A DNA stretch of 64,000 nucleotides from Nocardia blacklockiae. GTDB taxonomy: Bacteria; Actinomycetota; Actinomycetes; Mycobacteriales; Mycobacteriaceae. The position numbers were made by a program, and so were the translations under genes. The notes beneath the pieces are model-generated. The model made no database searches and was not told where the DNA came from. It worked only from the letters and a program-made list of their open reading frames with translations. Of this stretch, positions 50,824 through 59,691 are shown piece after piece. How positions within the stretch are numbered: the first letter of the stretch is position 1; every line of letters begins with the position of its first letter. The stretch spans positions 248,001-312,000 of the forward strand of contig NZ_JADLRJ010000001.1 in NCBI RefSeq assembly GCF_015477355.1, read 5' to 3'.

Positions 50824-52075
50824 TGCGGTACTCCTTCACGATGCGCTGGGCGGTCTTGTGCAGGTGGCGCAGCAGGATCTCCTGGTCGTTGAGCGGGAAC
50901 TCGGTGACCTCGCGGGTGGCGATCATGGTCTGGGTCGCCTCCAGGGTGTTCGCGTCCTGCAGCGCGTACTCCTTGAAGGTCACCGCCGCCAGCTCCTGGG
51001 CGAGCCGCTGCCGCGCGTTGCGGGCGGGCACGAAGTACAGGCTGGCCTCGAAGATGTGCCGGTCCACCGCGGTCGGCCAGTAGTGGTAGGTGAGGAACCA
51101 GCCCGGCGCCCAGAACAGCAGCGAGAAGTTCGGGAAGAACTCGAATTCGTCGACGCCCCAGGCCCGGTGCTTGGCCGGGTTGATGCCCTCGGGCAGCGGG
51201 TCCAGGCCCTCGATGTCGGGCCGGTCCCACGGACCGAACAGCCCGCTGCGCAGCACCCGTTCGATCGGCTTGACCATGCTCGGGTCCTTGGGCGGGGCCA
51301 TGCCGCCCCACGAGGACACCATCGAGTGCGGCGCGTCGATCTCGTAGTGCAGCGCCTCGTAGCCGACGTTGGCCAGCTTGTCGGCCTCGTCCTTGACCGC
51401 TTGCTTCATGTGCAGGATCGGCGCGTGGTAGAACTCGGCGAACGCGTCGATGAACAGCTTCCAGTTGCTGCCGATCTCGGCGCGGTAGCTGAACACCTCG
51501 CTCATCTGCTCGAACGGGTAGCCCTCCAGGCCCTTGGCGAAGCCGCCCAGGTATTCGGTGAGCGGCTTGGCGTGCTCGTCGAGGTTGACGAAGATGAACC
51601 CCTCCCACACCTCGCAGCGCACCGGCTTGAGCCCGAACTTCCCGCTGTCGAGGTCGAAGAACTCCTTCTCCTGCTGGACGAAGGTCAGCTCGCCCTCGAG
51701 GCTGTAGCGCCAGGCGTGGTACTTGCAGGTGAACTGGCGGCAGGTGCCGGCGGTCTCCTCGCCCGGGTAGTCGTCCCACACCAGCTTGTTGCCGCGGTGG
51801 CGGCAGATGTTGTGGAACGCCCGCACCACGCCCGCGGTGTCCTTCACGATGATCAGCGAGGTGCCGACGCAGGCCAGTTCCTTGGTGAAGTAGCTGCCCG
51901 CGCGGGGGAGCCGGTTGACCCGGCCGACGTTGAGCCAGTTCTTGCGGAAGATCGCCTGGCGCTCGTCCTCGTAGAAGGCCGGGTCGATGGAATCGGTGTA
52001 GTCGACCGGCTCGGTGCCCAGCTCGGGATAGTTCTCGGTCCAGCTCCCCGCCGCTGGTTTGGTGAAGTGTGCCAA
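50807..52075 (-). CDS. Rieske non-heme iron oxygenase, alpha subunit
   Basis: 422 residues. The TTG start at 52075 is supported by AAAGG about seven bases upstream and by the family N-terminus. The Rieske cluster is bound by CRHRGN and CKYHAWRY (about residues 89-122). The mononuclear iron motif is in NWKLFIDAFAEFYHAPILH. It hydroxylates an aromatic, alicyclic or steroid-like substrate; electrons could come from the KshB-like reductase at 28284. A perfect GAGAAT palindrome is about 100 bases upstream. Confidence 0.93.
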   Translation of the reverse strand: MAHFTKPAAGSWTENYPELGTEPVDYTDSIDPAFYEDERQAIFRKNWLNVGRVNRLPRAGSYFTKELACVGTSLIIVKDTAGVVRAFHNICRHRGNKLVWDDYPGEETAGTCRQFTCKYHAWRYSLEGELTFVQQEKEFFDLDSGKFGLKPVRCEVWEGFIFVNLDEHAKPLTEYLGGFAKGLEGYPFEQMSEVFSYRAEIGSNWKLFIDAFAEFYHAPILHMKQAVKDEADKLANVGYEALHYEIDAPHSMVSSWGGMAPPKDPSMVKPIERVLRSGLFGPWDRPDIEGLDPLPEGINPAKHRAWGVDEFEFFPNFSLLFWAPGWFLTYHYWPTAVDRHIFEASLYFVPARNARQRLAQELAAVTFKEYALQDANTLEATQTMIATREVTEFPLNDQEILLRHLHKTAQRIVKEYRNGSAK

Positions 52076-52175
52076 CGGATTACCTTTCGTAGTCCGGCGG
52101 ATGCGCCGCAGGTGCGGGCACCCGGACCGGCGGGCCGTGCCCGTCCGGAGGCGGCCGCCCCGCGGACCAGTGTGC

Positions 52176-52190
52176 GAGAATCATATTCTC
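52176..52190. promoter_or_regulatory. GAGAATNNNATTCTC palindrome, site 7 (perfect)
   Basis: GAGAATCATATTCTC lies in the 307-base divergent region between the Rieske operon (start 52075) and the ABC importer operon (start 52383). The region contains no gene I can support; a weak related element (GAGAAG...) is near 52297. Confidence 0.75.
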
Positions 52191-52382
52191 ATTTTCGGCT
52201 ATTAGGTTTCCACGCTGCTGTCATCGTGTCAACGCCGCGCCCGCGATGCGGCGAAGTCGGCGCTCTCCAAAGCTCGTGTATTGATTATCCAATTCTGAGA
52301 AGATAGTTTCCATACCGGCGAGAGACCCTCGGCGCCCCGCATCGCGGCGGGCGCCGAGCGGCTCACGGATGGAGGAACCACG

Positions 52383-53762
52383 GTGAAACCGCAGCGCATA
52401 ATCGTCGCCTTGCTCGCGCTCGCGCTCCTGGTGGCCGCGGGCTGTGCCCGGGAGGGCGGCAGCCGCGGCAGCGAGGAGAGTTCGGGCACCGCCACCGCCT
52501 CGGGCGACTTCGGCGACCTGACGAAGGTCTGCGGCCCAGGCACCGCGAAAAGCGCGTCCGCGCAAGGTGTTACGGCGAGCGAGATCCAGGTCGGGATGTT
52601 CTCCGACATCGGCTTCACGAAGAACCCCGACTTCGTCGACGCCGCGAAGGTGTTCACCTCCTGGTGCAACGCCGCGGGCGGCATCAACGGCCGCAAGCTC
52701 GTGAACAAGCTGCGCGACACCAAGCTCATGGAGGTGCGCCAGCGCATGCTCGACGCCTGCCGCGAGGACTTCTTCCTCGTCGGCGGCAGCGCGGCGCTGG
52801 ACGGCCTGGGCGTGAAGGACCGGCTGTCGTGCCTGCTGCCGGAGTTCCCCGCGCAGGTCACCCAGACTGCCAACACCGCCTCGGATCTGCAACTGGGCGC
52901 GGGGTCCTCGGCGTCGGAGTCGGTGAACCCGTACAGCGGTTTCCAGGACTGGCTGATCAAGGAGGCCTACCCGGATTCGGCCGGCGCGGTCGGCATGATC
53001 AACGGCGACTCGCCCATCACGAAGGTCATGGGCGACAAGATGAGCGAATCGCTCACCGCCGCCGGCGCGAAGATCGTCTACAACGAGCTGTACCCGATCG
53101 CGGGCGTCTCGGACTGGACGCCCTACGCGCAGGCGATCAAGTCCAACAACGTCAAGGGCCTGATCTTCTTCGGCGACTTCCGCTACCTGGCCAAGCTCGA
53201 GGACGTGCTCACCAGCATGAACTACAAGCTGGACTGGATCGACGCCAACGCCAACTCCTACAACGACATGTTCCTCGACGCCGCCAAGAGTTCGCTCGGC
53301 ACGCAGAACAACGTCCTGGACATGAGCGGCACCGCACCGCTCGACGCGGCCGCGCAGGTGCCGGCGGTGCGGCAGTTGCAGGACCTGTTCGAGCAGTACG
53401 CGCCGGACGGTGACATCACCTTCCAGGTGCTGCGCGCCTTCCAGTCCTGGCTGCTGTTCGCCAAGTCCGCGACCGGCTGCGGTGACAATCTCACCCGCGC
53501 GTGCGTCTACGACGCCGCGAGCAAGGAGACCGCCTGGACCGGCGGCGGCCTGCAAGCGCCCGTGGACCTGTCCAGGCCGCTGGCCGAGCAGACCCGCTGC
53601 TTCAACGTGCAGAAGGCGACCGCGAAGGGTTGGGAGACAGCCGATTTCAAGCCGAACAACGGCGTGTTCCGGTGCGGCTTCACCCCGTACAAGTACATCC
53701 GCGACTTCGGCAAGCCGACCACCCTGGCCGATGTGGGCAAGAGCCGGAGCGAGCTGAAGTGA
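52383..53762 (+). CDS. Branched-chain-amino-acid-type ABC transporter substrate-binding lipoprotein
   Basis: 459 residues from GTG 52383, with GGAGG nine bases upstream. Signal peptide with lipobox LVAAGCA, so Cys23 is lipidated. The periplasmic-binding-protein type 1 fold follows: EIQVGMFSDIGFTKNPDFVDAAKVF, then CREDFFLVGGSAALDG and WTPYAQAIKSNNVKGLIFFGDF. These receptors bind amino acids, aromatic acids, amides or other acids. Here the ligand is probably the growth substrate of the catabolic genes. Confidence 0.92.
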   Translation: MKPQRIIVALLALALLVAAGCAREGGSRGSEESSGTATASGDFGDLTKVCGPGTAKSASAQGVTASEIQVGMFSDIGFTKNPDFVDAAKVFTSWCNAAGGINGRKLVNKLRDTKLMEVRQRMLDACREDFFLVGGSAALDGLGVKDRLSCLLPEFPAQVTQTANTASDLQLGAGSSASESVNPYSGFQDWLIKEAYPDSAGAVGMINGDSPITKVMGDKMSESLTAAGAKIVYNELYPIAGVSDWTPYAQAIKSNNVKGLIFFGDFRYLAKLEDVLTSMNYKLDWIDANANSYNDMFLDAAKSSLGTQNNVLDMSGTAPLDAAAQVPAVRQLQDLFEQYAPDGDITFQVLRAFQSWLLFAKSATGCGDNLTRACVYDAASKETAWTGGGLQAPVDLSRPLAEQTRCFNVQKATAKGWETADFKPNNGVFRCGFTPYKYIRDFGKPTTLADVGKSRSELK

Positions 53763-53778
53763 CGGGATTCGCGCACTG

Positions 53779-55902
53779 ATGGAGCAGTTCCTCGCGTTCG
53801 GGATCGTCGGTCTGAGCACCGCGGCGATCTACGCCGTGATCGGCAGCGGACTGGTGTTGACCTACACCACCACCGGTGTGTTCAACTTCGCGCACGGCGC
53901 GGCGGGCATGATCTCGGCGTTCGTGTACTGGCAGTTGACCGTCGGCTGGGGGTGGCCGGTGCCGATGGCCGTCGTCGCCGTGCTGCTGGTGTTCGCGCCG
54001 CTGTTCGGGCTGGCGTTCGGCAAGGCGCTGGCGCCGACACAGGGCCTCGGCGACGCCGAGAAGCTGGTGATGACCATCGCCCTGCTCAGCGGCCTGATCG
54101 TGCTGGCCCGCTGGATCTGGGATCCGAACAGGTCGCGGTCGCTGCCGCGGTTCTTCGCCGACAAGTCCTCGATCGACCTCGGGGCGGTCACCGTCACCTG
54201 GCATCAGGCGCTCACCATGGGCGTGGCCGTGGCGGTCGCGGTGGTGCTGCGAATACTGTTGTTCCGCACCAGGATCGGGGCCGAGATGCGGGCGACCGTG
54301 GACGACCGCGCGCTGGTCGGGCTGACCGGCGCGGATCCGCGGCGGGCGAACCGGATCGCCTGGATCCTGGGCATCGAACTGGCGGCGGTCGGCGGCATCC
54401 TGATCGCGCCGACCGTGGCGCTGGACGCCGCGCAGCTGTCGCTGCTGATCGTCAGCGCCTACACCGCCGCCATCTTCGGCCGCCTGCGCAATCTGCCCAT
54501 GACCTTCGCCGGCGCGGTGGTGGTCGGGCTGATGGAGAGCTACCTCACCGGATACCTCCCGCAGAACGCCTACCTGCCCGGCCTGCGGCTGGCCGCGCCC
54601 GCGCTGCTGCTGTTCCTGGCCCTGCTGGTGTTCCCGCACGGGCGGCTGCGCGGCCGCGACCGCAAGCTGAAAGCCGTTCCGCTGCCGACGCTCGACGGCT
54701 CGCTGGCGTTCGCCGCGGGGATCGTGGTGTTCGGGCTGTTCCTGGCGACCGTGCTCAGCGAACCCGATCTGATCACCTACGGGGCCATGTTCGCCTGGGG
54801 CGTGATCGCGCTGTCCTATGTGCCGCTGCTCGGGTTCGCGGGACAGATCTCGCTGTGCCAGCTCAGTCTCGCCGGGATCGGCGCGGTGGCCTACGCGCAT
54901 CTGGGGCCCGACGGCCAGTGGTGGGCGCTGCTCGCGGCGATGGGCATCGCGGGGATCGTGGGCGCGGTGGTCGCGATACCGGCGCTGCGGTTGTCCGGGG
55001 TGTACATGGCCCTGGCGACGGCGGCCTTCGCGGTCGTGCTGGATCGGTGGATCTTCACGCTGCCCTCGTTCGAGCTGCTCGGCGTGCGGATCTCGCTGTT
55101 CGATCAGGGGTCGGTGTCGCTGGTCGGCCCGAACCTGTTCGGGCTGAAGCTGACCGGCACCGCGCAGATCACCGTGTTCGCCGCGGTGTGCCTGGCGGCG
55201 GCGGGCCTGGGTATCGCGCTGTTGCGGCGCAGCCGATTCGGGCGGCGGCTGATCGCGCTGCGCGACAGCGAGGCCGCCTACGCCACGCTCGGCGGCAGCC
55301 TGCTGGCGGCGCGGGTGCTGGTGTTCGCGCTGTCGGCGGCGATCGCGGGACTCGGCGGCGCGCTGTACGGCATGCAGTTGCGGGCGGTCGCGCCCGACCA
55401 GTTCAATCTCGTCGCGGGGCTGCCGATCTTCCTGATCGTCACCATCGCCGGACTGGGCGCGGTCGGCGCGGGGCTGTTCACCGGTCTCGTCTTCGCCGGG
55501 CCGCTCAACGTGATCCCGGTGCTGTGGCCCGGCTTGCAGAACCTCGCGCAGGTGCTGCCGTCGCTGGGCGGCATCGCCTTCGGCGGCGGCGTGCTGCGCG
55601 AGGGAGCGATCGCCCCGCTGCGCAAGGACTGGTTCCCGATGCTGCGCGACCGCGTCGTCGCGCCGGCGCTGATCCTGGTGCTGCTCGGGCTGTGGGGCCT
55701 GCGCCTGATCGACGTCGTCGACGGGTGGCTGTTCACCGCGGGCGCGGTGGTGGCCGCGATCGCCGCGCGAATCTGGCACGGCGTCCGGGCACGGCCGGAA
55801 CCTGGACCGGTCGAGGTGCCGGTGGAGTGGTGGGGCATCAAGCGACCGTGGACCACGACGGACGGGGAGGTGCTGGAACGTGCCGTCGCTACTGGAAGTT
55901 GA
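53779..55902 (+). CDS. Fused LivH-LivM ABC permease
   Basis: 707 residues, a fusion of the two branched-chain-type permeases. LivH-like part about 1-290 (GIVGLSTAAIYAVIGSGLVLTYT, ADPRRANRIAWILGIELAAVGG), LivM-like part about 310-660 (GVIALSYVPLLGFAGQISLCQ, LRDSEAAYATLGGSLLAARV). Both contain multiple hydrophobic segments. The hydrophilic C-terminal tail is short. A single-chain permease fixes the HM pairing. It overlaps the ATPase gene by 23 bases. Confidence 0.93.
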   Translation: MEQFLAFGIVGLSTAAIYAVIGSGLVLTYTTTGVFNFAHGAAGMISAFVYWQLTVGWGWPVPMAVVAVLLVFAPLFGLAFGKALAPTQGLGDAEKLVMTIALLSGLIVLARWIWDPNRSRSLPRFFADKSSIDLGAVTVTWHQALTMGVAVAVAVVLRILLFRTRIGAEMRATVDDRALVGLTGADPRRANRIAWILGIELAAVGGILIAPTVALDAAQLSLLIVSAYTAAIFGRLRNLPMTFAGAVVVGLMESYLTGYLPQNAYLPGLRLAAPALLLFLALLVFPHGRLRGRDRKLKAVPLPTLDGSLAFAAGIVVFGLFLATVLSEPDLITYGAMFAWGVIALSYVPLLGFAGQISLCQLSLAGIGAVAYAHLGPDGQWWALLAAMGIAGIVGAVVAIPALRLSGVYMALATAAFAVVLDRWIFTLPSFELLGVRISLFDQGSVSLVGPNLFGLKLTGTAQITVFAAVCLAAAGLGIALLRRSRFGRRLIALRDSEAAYATLGGSLLAARVLVFALSAAIAGLGGALYGMQLRAVAPDQFNLVAGLPIFLIVTIAGLGAVGAGLFTGLVFAGPLNVIPVLWPGLQNLAQVLPSLGGIAFGGGVLREGAIAPLRKDWFPMLRDRVVAPALILVLLGLWGLRLIDVVDGWLFTAGAVVAAIAARIWHGVRARPEPGPVEVPVEWWGIKRPWTTTDGEVLERAVATGS

Positions 55903-56593
55903 CGATGTCACCGTCGTCTTCGGCGGCAACCGGGCGCTCGACGGCGCCGGGCTGCGCGCCGAACGCGGCGCGGTGACCGGACTGATCGGACCCAACGGCG
56001 CGGGCAAGAGCACGCTGTTCGACGTGATCTGCGGGCTGCGCACACCGACCACCGGGCGGGTGGCGATCGGCGGGGCCGACGTCACCCGGCTGGGTCCCGC
56101 GCGGCGCGCCCGGCACGGCCTGGCGCGCACCTTCCAGCGCCTGGAGTTGTTCGGGCGCTTGACCGTTCGCGACAACCTGCTGGTCGCCGCCGAACTCGGG
56201 AGGCACCGGCGGCACGCCGCCCGGACCGTCACCGAGATCATCGAGCGGCTGGGCCTGCACGAGGTCGCCGACACCTGCGCCGACGACCTGCCGACCGGCA
56301 CCGCGCGGCTGGTGGAGGTGGGGCGGGCCGTCGCGGCGCGGCCCAGCCTGATCCTGCTCGACGAGCCCGCCGCCGGCCAGGACCACACCGAGACCGAGCG
56401 CTTCGGCGGCCTGCTGCGCTCGCTGGCCGACGACGGCACCGCGGTGCTGCTCGTCGAACACGACATGGGCCTGGTGATGGACGTGTGCGACGAGGTGTTC
56501 GTGCTGGATCTCGGCAAGGTGATCGCGTCCGGCCCGCCCGCGGTGATCCGCGCGGACGAGGTCGTGCTGGCCGCCTACCTGGGGGACGTATGA
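55880..56593 (+). CDS. livG: ABC transporter ATPase (LivG-like)
   Basis: 237 residues from GTG 55880, inside the end of the permease gene. Walker A GPNGAGKST, Q-loop in ARTFQRLELFG, Walker B LILLDEPAAG. The signature region reads LPTGTARLVEVGRA instead of the usual LSxGxxxxLEIARA, a notable deviation. It energises the importer with the LivF-like ATPase. Confidence 0.92.
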   Translation: MPSLLEVDDVTVVFGGNRALDGAGLRAERGAVTGLIGPNGAGKSTLFDVICGLRTPTTGRVAIGGADVTRLGPARRARHGLARTFQRLELFGRLTVRDNLLVAAELGRHRRHAARTVTEIIERLGLHEVADTCADDLPTGTARLVEVGRAVAARPSLILLDEPAAGQDHTETERFGGLLRSLADDGTAVLLVEHDMGLVMDVCDEVFVLDLGKVIASGPPAVIRADEVVLAAYLGDV

Positions 56594-57345
56594 ACGTACG
56601 AAGCGCCGTCGAAACGCCCTCGGCGGCAACCGAAACCGCCGCCACGAGCCTGCTCGCCCTGCGCGGGGTCCGGGCCGCCTACGACGCCATCACGGTGCTG
56701 CACGGCGTGGACCTCGACGTCGCGGCCGGGCAGGTGGTGGCGCTGCTGGGACCCAACGGCGCGGGCAAGACCACCGCGCTGAAGGTGATCGCGGGCATCC
56801 ACCCGATCGCCTCGGGACGATTGCTGCTCGGCGGGCGGGAGGTGACCGGCGCGCAGCCCCGCGACCTCGCCCGGGCGGGCGTGTGCCTGATTCCCGAGGG
56901 GCGCGGCGTGTTCCCGAACCTCACCGTGCGCGACAACCTGCTGATGATGACCTTCACCGGCCGTCCGCGCGCGGAGATCGAGGAGATCGCGTTCGGCCGG
57001 TTCCCGATCCTCGGCAGGCGCGCCGGGCAGATCGCGGGCACCCTGTCCGGCGGCGAACAGCAGATGCTGGCGCTGGCCCGCGGCCTGGCCACCGACCCGG
57101 CGGTGCTGCTGCTCGACGAATTGTCCATGGGGCTCGCGCCGCTGGTCGTCGGGCAGCTCTACGAGGAGGTCGCCCAGATCGCCCGGCAGGGGGTCGCGGT
57201 GCTGGTGGTCGAGCAGTTCGCGGCCGCGGTGCTCGGCCTCGCCGACCACGCCGCCGTGCTGGTGCGCGGGCGGGTCTCGCGGCAGGGACACCCGGACGCG
57301 ATCCGTGACGAGTTGGCAGCCCTCTACCTAGGAAGTCCCACATGA
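56590..57345 (+). CDS. livF: ABC transporter ATPase (LivF-like)
   Basis: 251 residues from ATG 56590, overlapping the LivG stop (ATGA). Walker A GPNGAGKTT, LivF-type ICLIPEGRGVFPNLTVRDNL (here VCLIPEGRG), canonical signature LSGGEQQMLALARGL, Walker B VLLLDELSMGLAP. The canonical signature here complements the altered one in LivG. Confidence 0.93.
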   Translation: MNVRSAVETPSAATETAATSLLALRGVRAAYDAITVLHGVDLDVAAGQVVALLGPNGAGKTTALKVIAGIHPIASGRLLLGGREVTGAQPRDLARAGVCLIPEGRGVFPNLTVRDNLLMMTFTGRPRAEIEEIAFGRFPILGRRAGQIAGTLSGGEQQMLALARGLATDPAVLLLDELSMGLAPLVVGQLYEEVAQIARQGVAVLVVEQFAAAVLGLADHAAVLVRGRVSRQGHPDAIRDELAALYLGSPT

Positions 57346-57710
57346 CCGAATCACGCGCGGACCGGTTCGTCCGCGAACTGCAGGAGTTGAAGATTCCCGA
57401 TCCCGCGGCCGGTCGTTCCGGGCTGTGGCTGCGGCTGGGCGTCGTGCTGATGGTGGCCGGTCCGGTGATCGCGGTGCTGGCGTACGTCATGTCGCACGGG
57501 ACCACCGACCCGCTGGCCCAGCGCGACGCCATCACCCTCGCCCTCGGCGGGGTCGCCGCGAGCGTGGTCGGGTCGGCGCTGTTCCTGCGCTACTCGCTGA
57601 CCAATTTCCTGCGCTTCTGGCTGGCCCGCCAGTCCCACGATCTGGACGAGCTGGGAAATCGCGTGGCGGGCAGCGAGATTCGGCTGGACGGGGTCGGGAC
57701 GGCGCCCTGA
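57342..57710 (+). CDS. Small two-pass membrane protein of the importer operon
   Basis: 122 residues from ATG 57342, overlapping the LivF stop (ATGA). Two transmembrane segments (GLWLRLGVVLMVAGPVIAVLAYVM and ITLALGGVAASVVGSALFL) are flanked by charged ends. The C-terminal RFWLARQSHDLDELGNRVAG could form a cytoplasmic helix. Its place in the operon suggests a membrane accessory, but no family is recognised. Confidence 0.75.
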   Translation: MTESRADRFVRELQELKIPDPAAGRSGLWLRLGVVLMVAGPVIAVLAYVMSHGTTDPLAQRDAITLALGGVAASVVGSALFLRYSLTNFLRFWLARQSHDLDELGNRVAGSEIRLDGVGTAP

Positions 57711-57733
57711 GCCGCAGAGAGGGAGGTGAGCAG

Positions 57734-58927
57734 ATGTCCGACGACACGGGTGCCGCAGGCATGAATTTCGCACTGTCCGAGGATCAGGAGCTGATCCGGA
57801 CGTCGGTGGCCGAGCTGTGCCGCAAATTCGACGACCACTACTGGATGGAGAAGGACCGCGACCACGAGTTCCCCACGGAGTTCTACCAGGCCATCGCCGC
57901 CGGCGGCTGGCTGGGCCTGACCATCCCGGAGGAGTACGGCGGCCACGGCCTGGGCATCACCGAGGCCACGCTGCTGGCCGAGGAGGTCGCGCGCTCGGGC
58001 GGCGGCATGAACGCCGCGAGTTCGATCCACATGTCGATCTTCGGGATGCATCCGGTGGTGGTGCACGGCTCGGAGGAGTTGAAGCGGCGCACCCTGCCGC
58101 GGGTGGCGACCGGGGACCTGCACGTCTGCTTCGGCGTGACGGAACCCGGTGCGGGACTGGACACTCCGCGCATCAAGACCTTCGCGCGCCGCGACGGCGA
58201 CCACTACGTGGTGAACGGGCGCAAGGTGTGGATCTCCAAGGCGCTCGAGTCGGAGAAGATCCTGCTGCTGACCCGCACGCAGAGCTACGACGAGGTCACC
58301 AAGAAGACCGACGGCATGACCTTGTTCCTCACCGATCTCGACCGCGACCACGTCGACATCCGGCCGATCGCCAAGATGGGCCGCAACGCCGTCACCTCCA
58401 ACGAGGTGTTCATCGACGATCTGCGCATCCCGGTGGCGGACAGGGTGGGCGAGGAGGGGCAGGGGTTCCGGTATCTGCTCGACGGGCTCAATCCCGAGCG
58501 CATGCTGATCGCCGCCGAGGCGCTCGGGCTGGGCCGGGTGGCGCTGGACCGGGCGGTGCGCTACGCCAAGGAACGCGTGGTGTTCGACCGGCCGATCGGG
58601 ATGAACCAGGCCATCCAGTTCCCGCTCGCGGACTCGCTGGCCCGCCTCGACGCCGCCGAACTCGTGCTGCGCAAGGCCACCTGGCGCTACGACAACGGCA
58701 AACCCTGTGGGCGCGAGGCGAATACCGCCAAATACCTGTGCGCCGACGCCGGTTTCACCGCCGCCGACCGCGCGCTGCAGACCCACGGCGGCATGGGGTA
58801 CGCGGAGGAGTACCACGTGTCGCGCTACTTCCGGGAGGCGCGCGTGATGCGCATCGCCCCGGTCAGCCAAGAGATGATCCTGAACTACCTGGGTTCGCAC
58901 ACCCTGGGACTGCCGAGGAGCTACTGA
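57734..58927 (+). CDS. Acyl-CoA dehydrogenase
   Basis: 397 residues from ATG 57734, with GGGAGG at 57721-57726. Full-length FAD enzyme: FGVTEPGAGLDTPRIKTFA, VVNGRKVWISKAL, and the C-terminal THGGMGYAEEYHVSRYFREAR with the catalytic Glu typical of short/medium-chain enzymes. It introduces the alpha,beta double bond in the acyl-CoA handled by this operon. Unlike the two pairs elsewhere, it has no partner subunit gene. Confidence 0.93.
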   Translation: MSDDTGAAGMNFALSEDQELIRTSVAELCRKFDDHYWMEKDRDHEFPTEFYQAIAAGGWLGLTIPEEYGGHGLGITEATLLAEEVARSGGGMNAASSIHMSIFGMHPVVVHGSEELKRRTLPRVATGDLHVCFGVTEPGAGLDTPRIKTFARRDGDHYVVNGRKVWISKALESEKILLLTRTQSYDEVTKKTDGMTLFLTDLDRDHVDIRPIAKMGRNAVTSNEVFIDDLRIPVADRVGEEGQGFRYLLDGLNPERMLIAAEALGLGRVALDRAVRYAKERVVFDRPIGMNQAIQFPLADSLARLDAAELVLRKATWRYDNGKPCGREANTAKYLCADAGFTAADRALQTHGGMGYAEEYHVSRYFREARVMRIAPVSQEMILNYLGSHTLGLPRSY

Positions 58928-59691
58928 TGACCCAGCGGGGACTGTTCGACCTCACCGGCCGCGCGGCGCTGGTCACCGGCGCGGCCGGGGGCATCGGCTC
59001 GGCCGTCGCGCAGGCGTTGGCGACCGCGGGCGCGGCCGTGCTCGTCACCGACCTCGACGGCGGCGCGGCCGCCGCGGTCGCGGAGAAGATCACCGGAAAC
59101 GGCGGCACCGCGGCGAGTTTCGCGTTCGACGTCACCGACCGCTCCGCGGCCGACGCCGCCGCCGAACGCGCCGCCGCGCTCGGCGGCGGGGCGCTGCACA
59201 TCGTGGTGAACAACGCGGGGGTCACCGCGCCCGCGATGTTCGCGAAGACCACCGCCGACTCGGTGCGGCGGCTGTTCGACATCCACGCGCTGGGCACCGT
59301 CAACTGCACCCAGGCCGCGCTGGACTACCTGCCCACCGACGGCACCGGGCGGGTCATCAACGTCACCTCCGCCGCCGGTCTGGTCGGCACGCTGGGGCAG
59401 GTGAACTACTCCGCCGCCAAGGCCGCCGTCATCGGCATCACCAAGTCGCTGGCGAAAGAGCTGGCGCGCAAGAACATTCTGGTCAACGCGCTCGCCCCGC
59501 TGGCGGCGACGCCGATGACCGAGACGATCCGCACCAACGAGAAGTTCTCCGCGCAGATGCTCGACCGGATCCTGTTGCGCCGCTGGGCCGAACCGGAGGA
59601 GGTGGCGGGCGCGTTCGTGTTCCTCGCCTCCGACGCGGCCTCCTTCATCACCGGGCAGGTGCTGCCGGTGGACGGCGGCACGGTGATCTGA
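58927..59691 (+). CDS. SDR-family dehydrogenase
   Basis: 254 residues; ATG 58927 overlaps the previous stop by one base (TGATG). NAD-binding ALVTGAAGGIGSAVAQAL with VLVTDLDG, catalytic Ser/Tyr/Lys in NVTSAAGLVGTLGQVNYSAAKAAV. FabG-like form. It may oxidise a 3-hydroxyacyl-CoA or a ring hydroxyl. Confidence 0.92.
   Translation: MTQRGLFDLTGRAALVTGAAGGIGSAVAQALATAGAAVLVTDLDGGAAAAVAEKITGNGGTAASFAFDVTDRSAADAAAERAAALGGGALHIVVNNAGVTAPAMFAKTTADSVRRLFDIHALGTVNCTQAALDYLPTDGTGRVINVTSAAGLVGTLGQVNYSAAKAAVIGITKSLAKELARKNILVNALAPLAATPMTETIRTNEKFSAQMLDRILLRRWAEPEEVAGAFVFLASDAASFITGQVLPVDGGTVI

Noticed and set aside
52297-52311. Second GAGAAT-type site before the ABC importer
   Set aside because: The right half matches only three of six positions.
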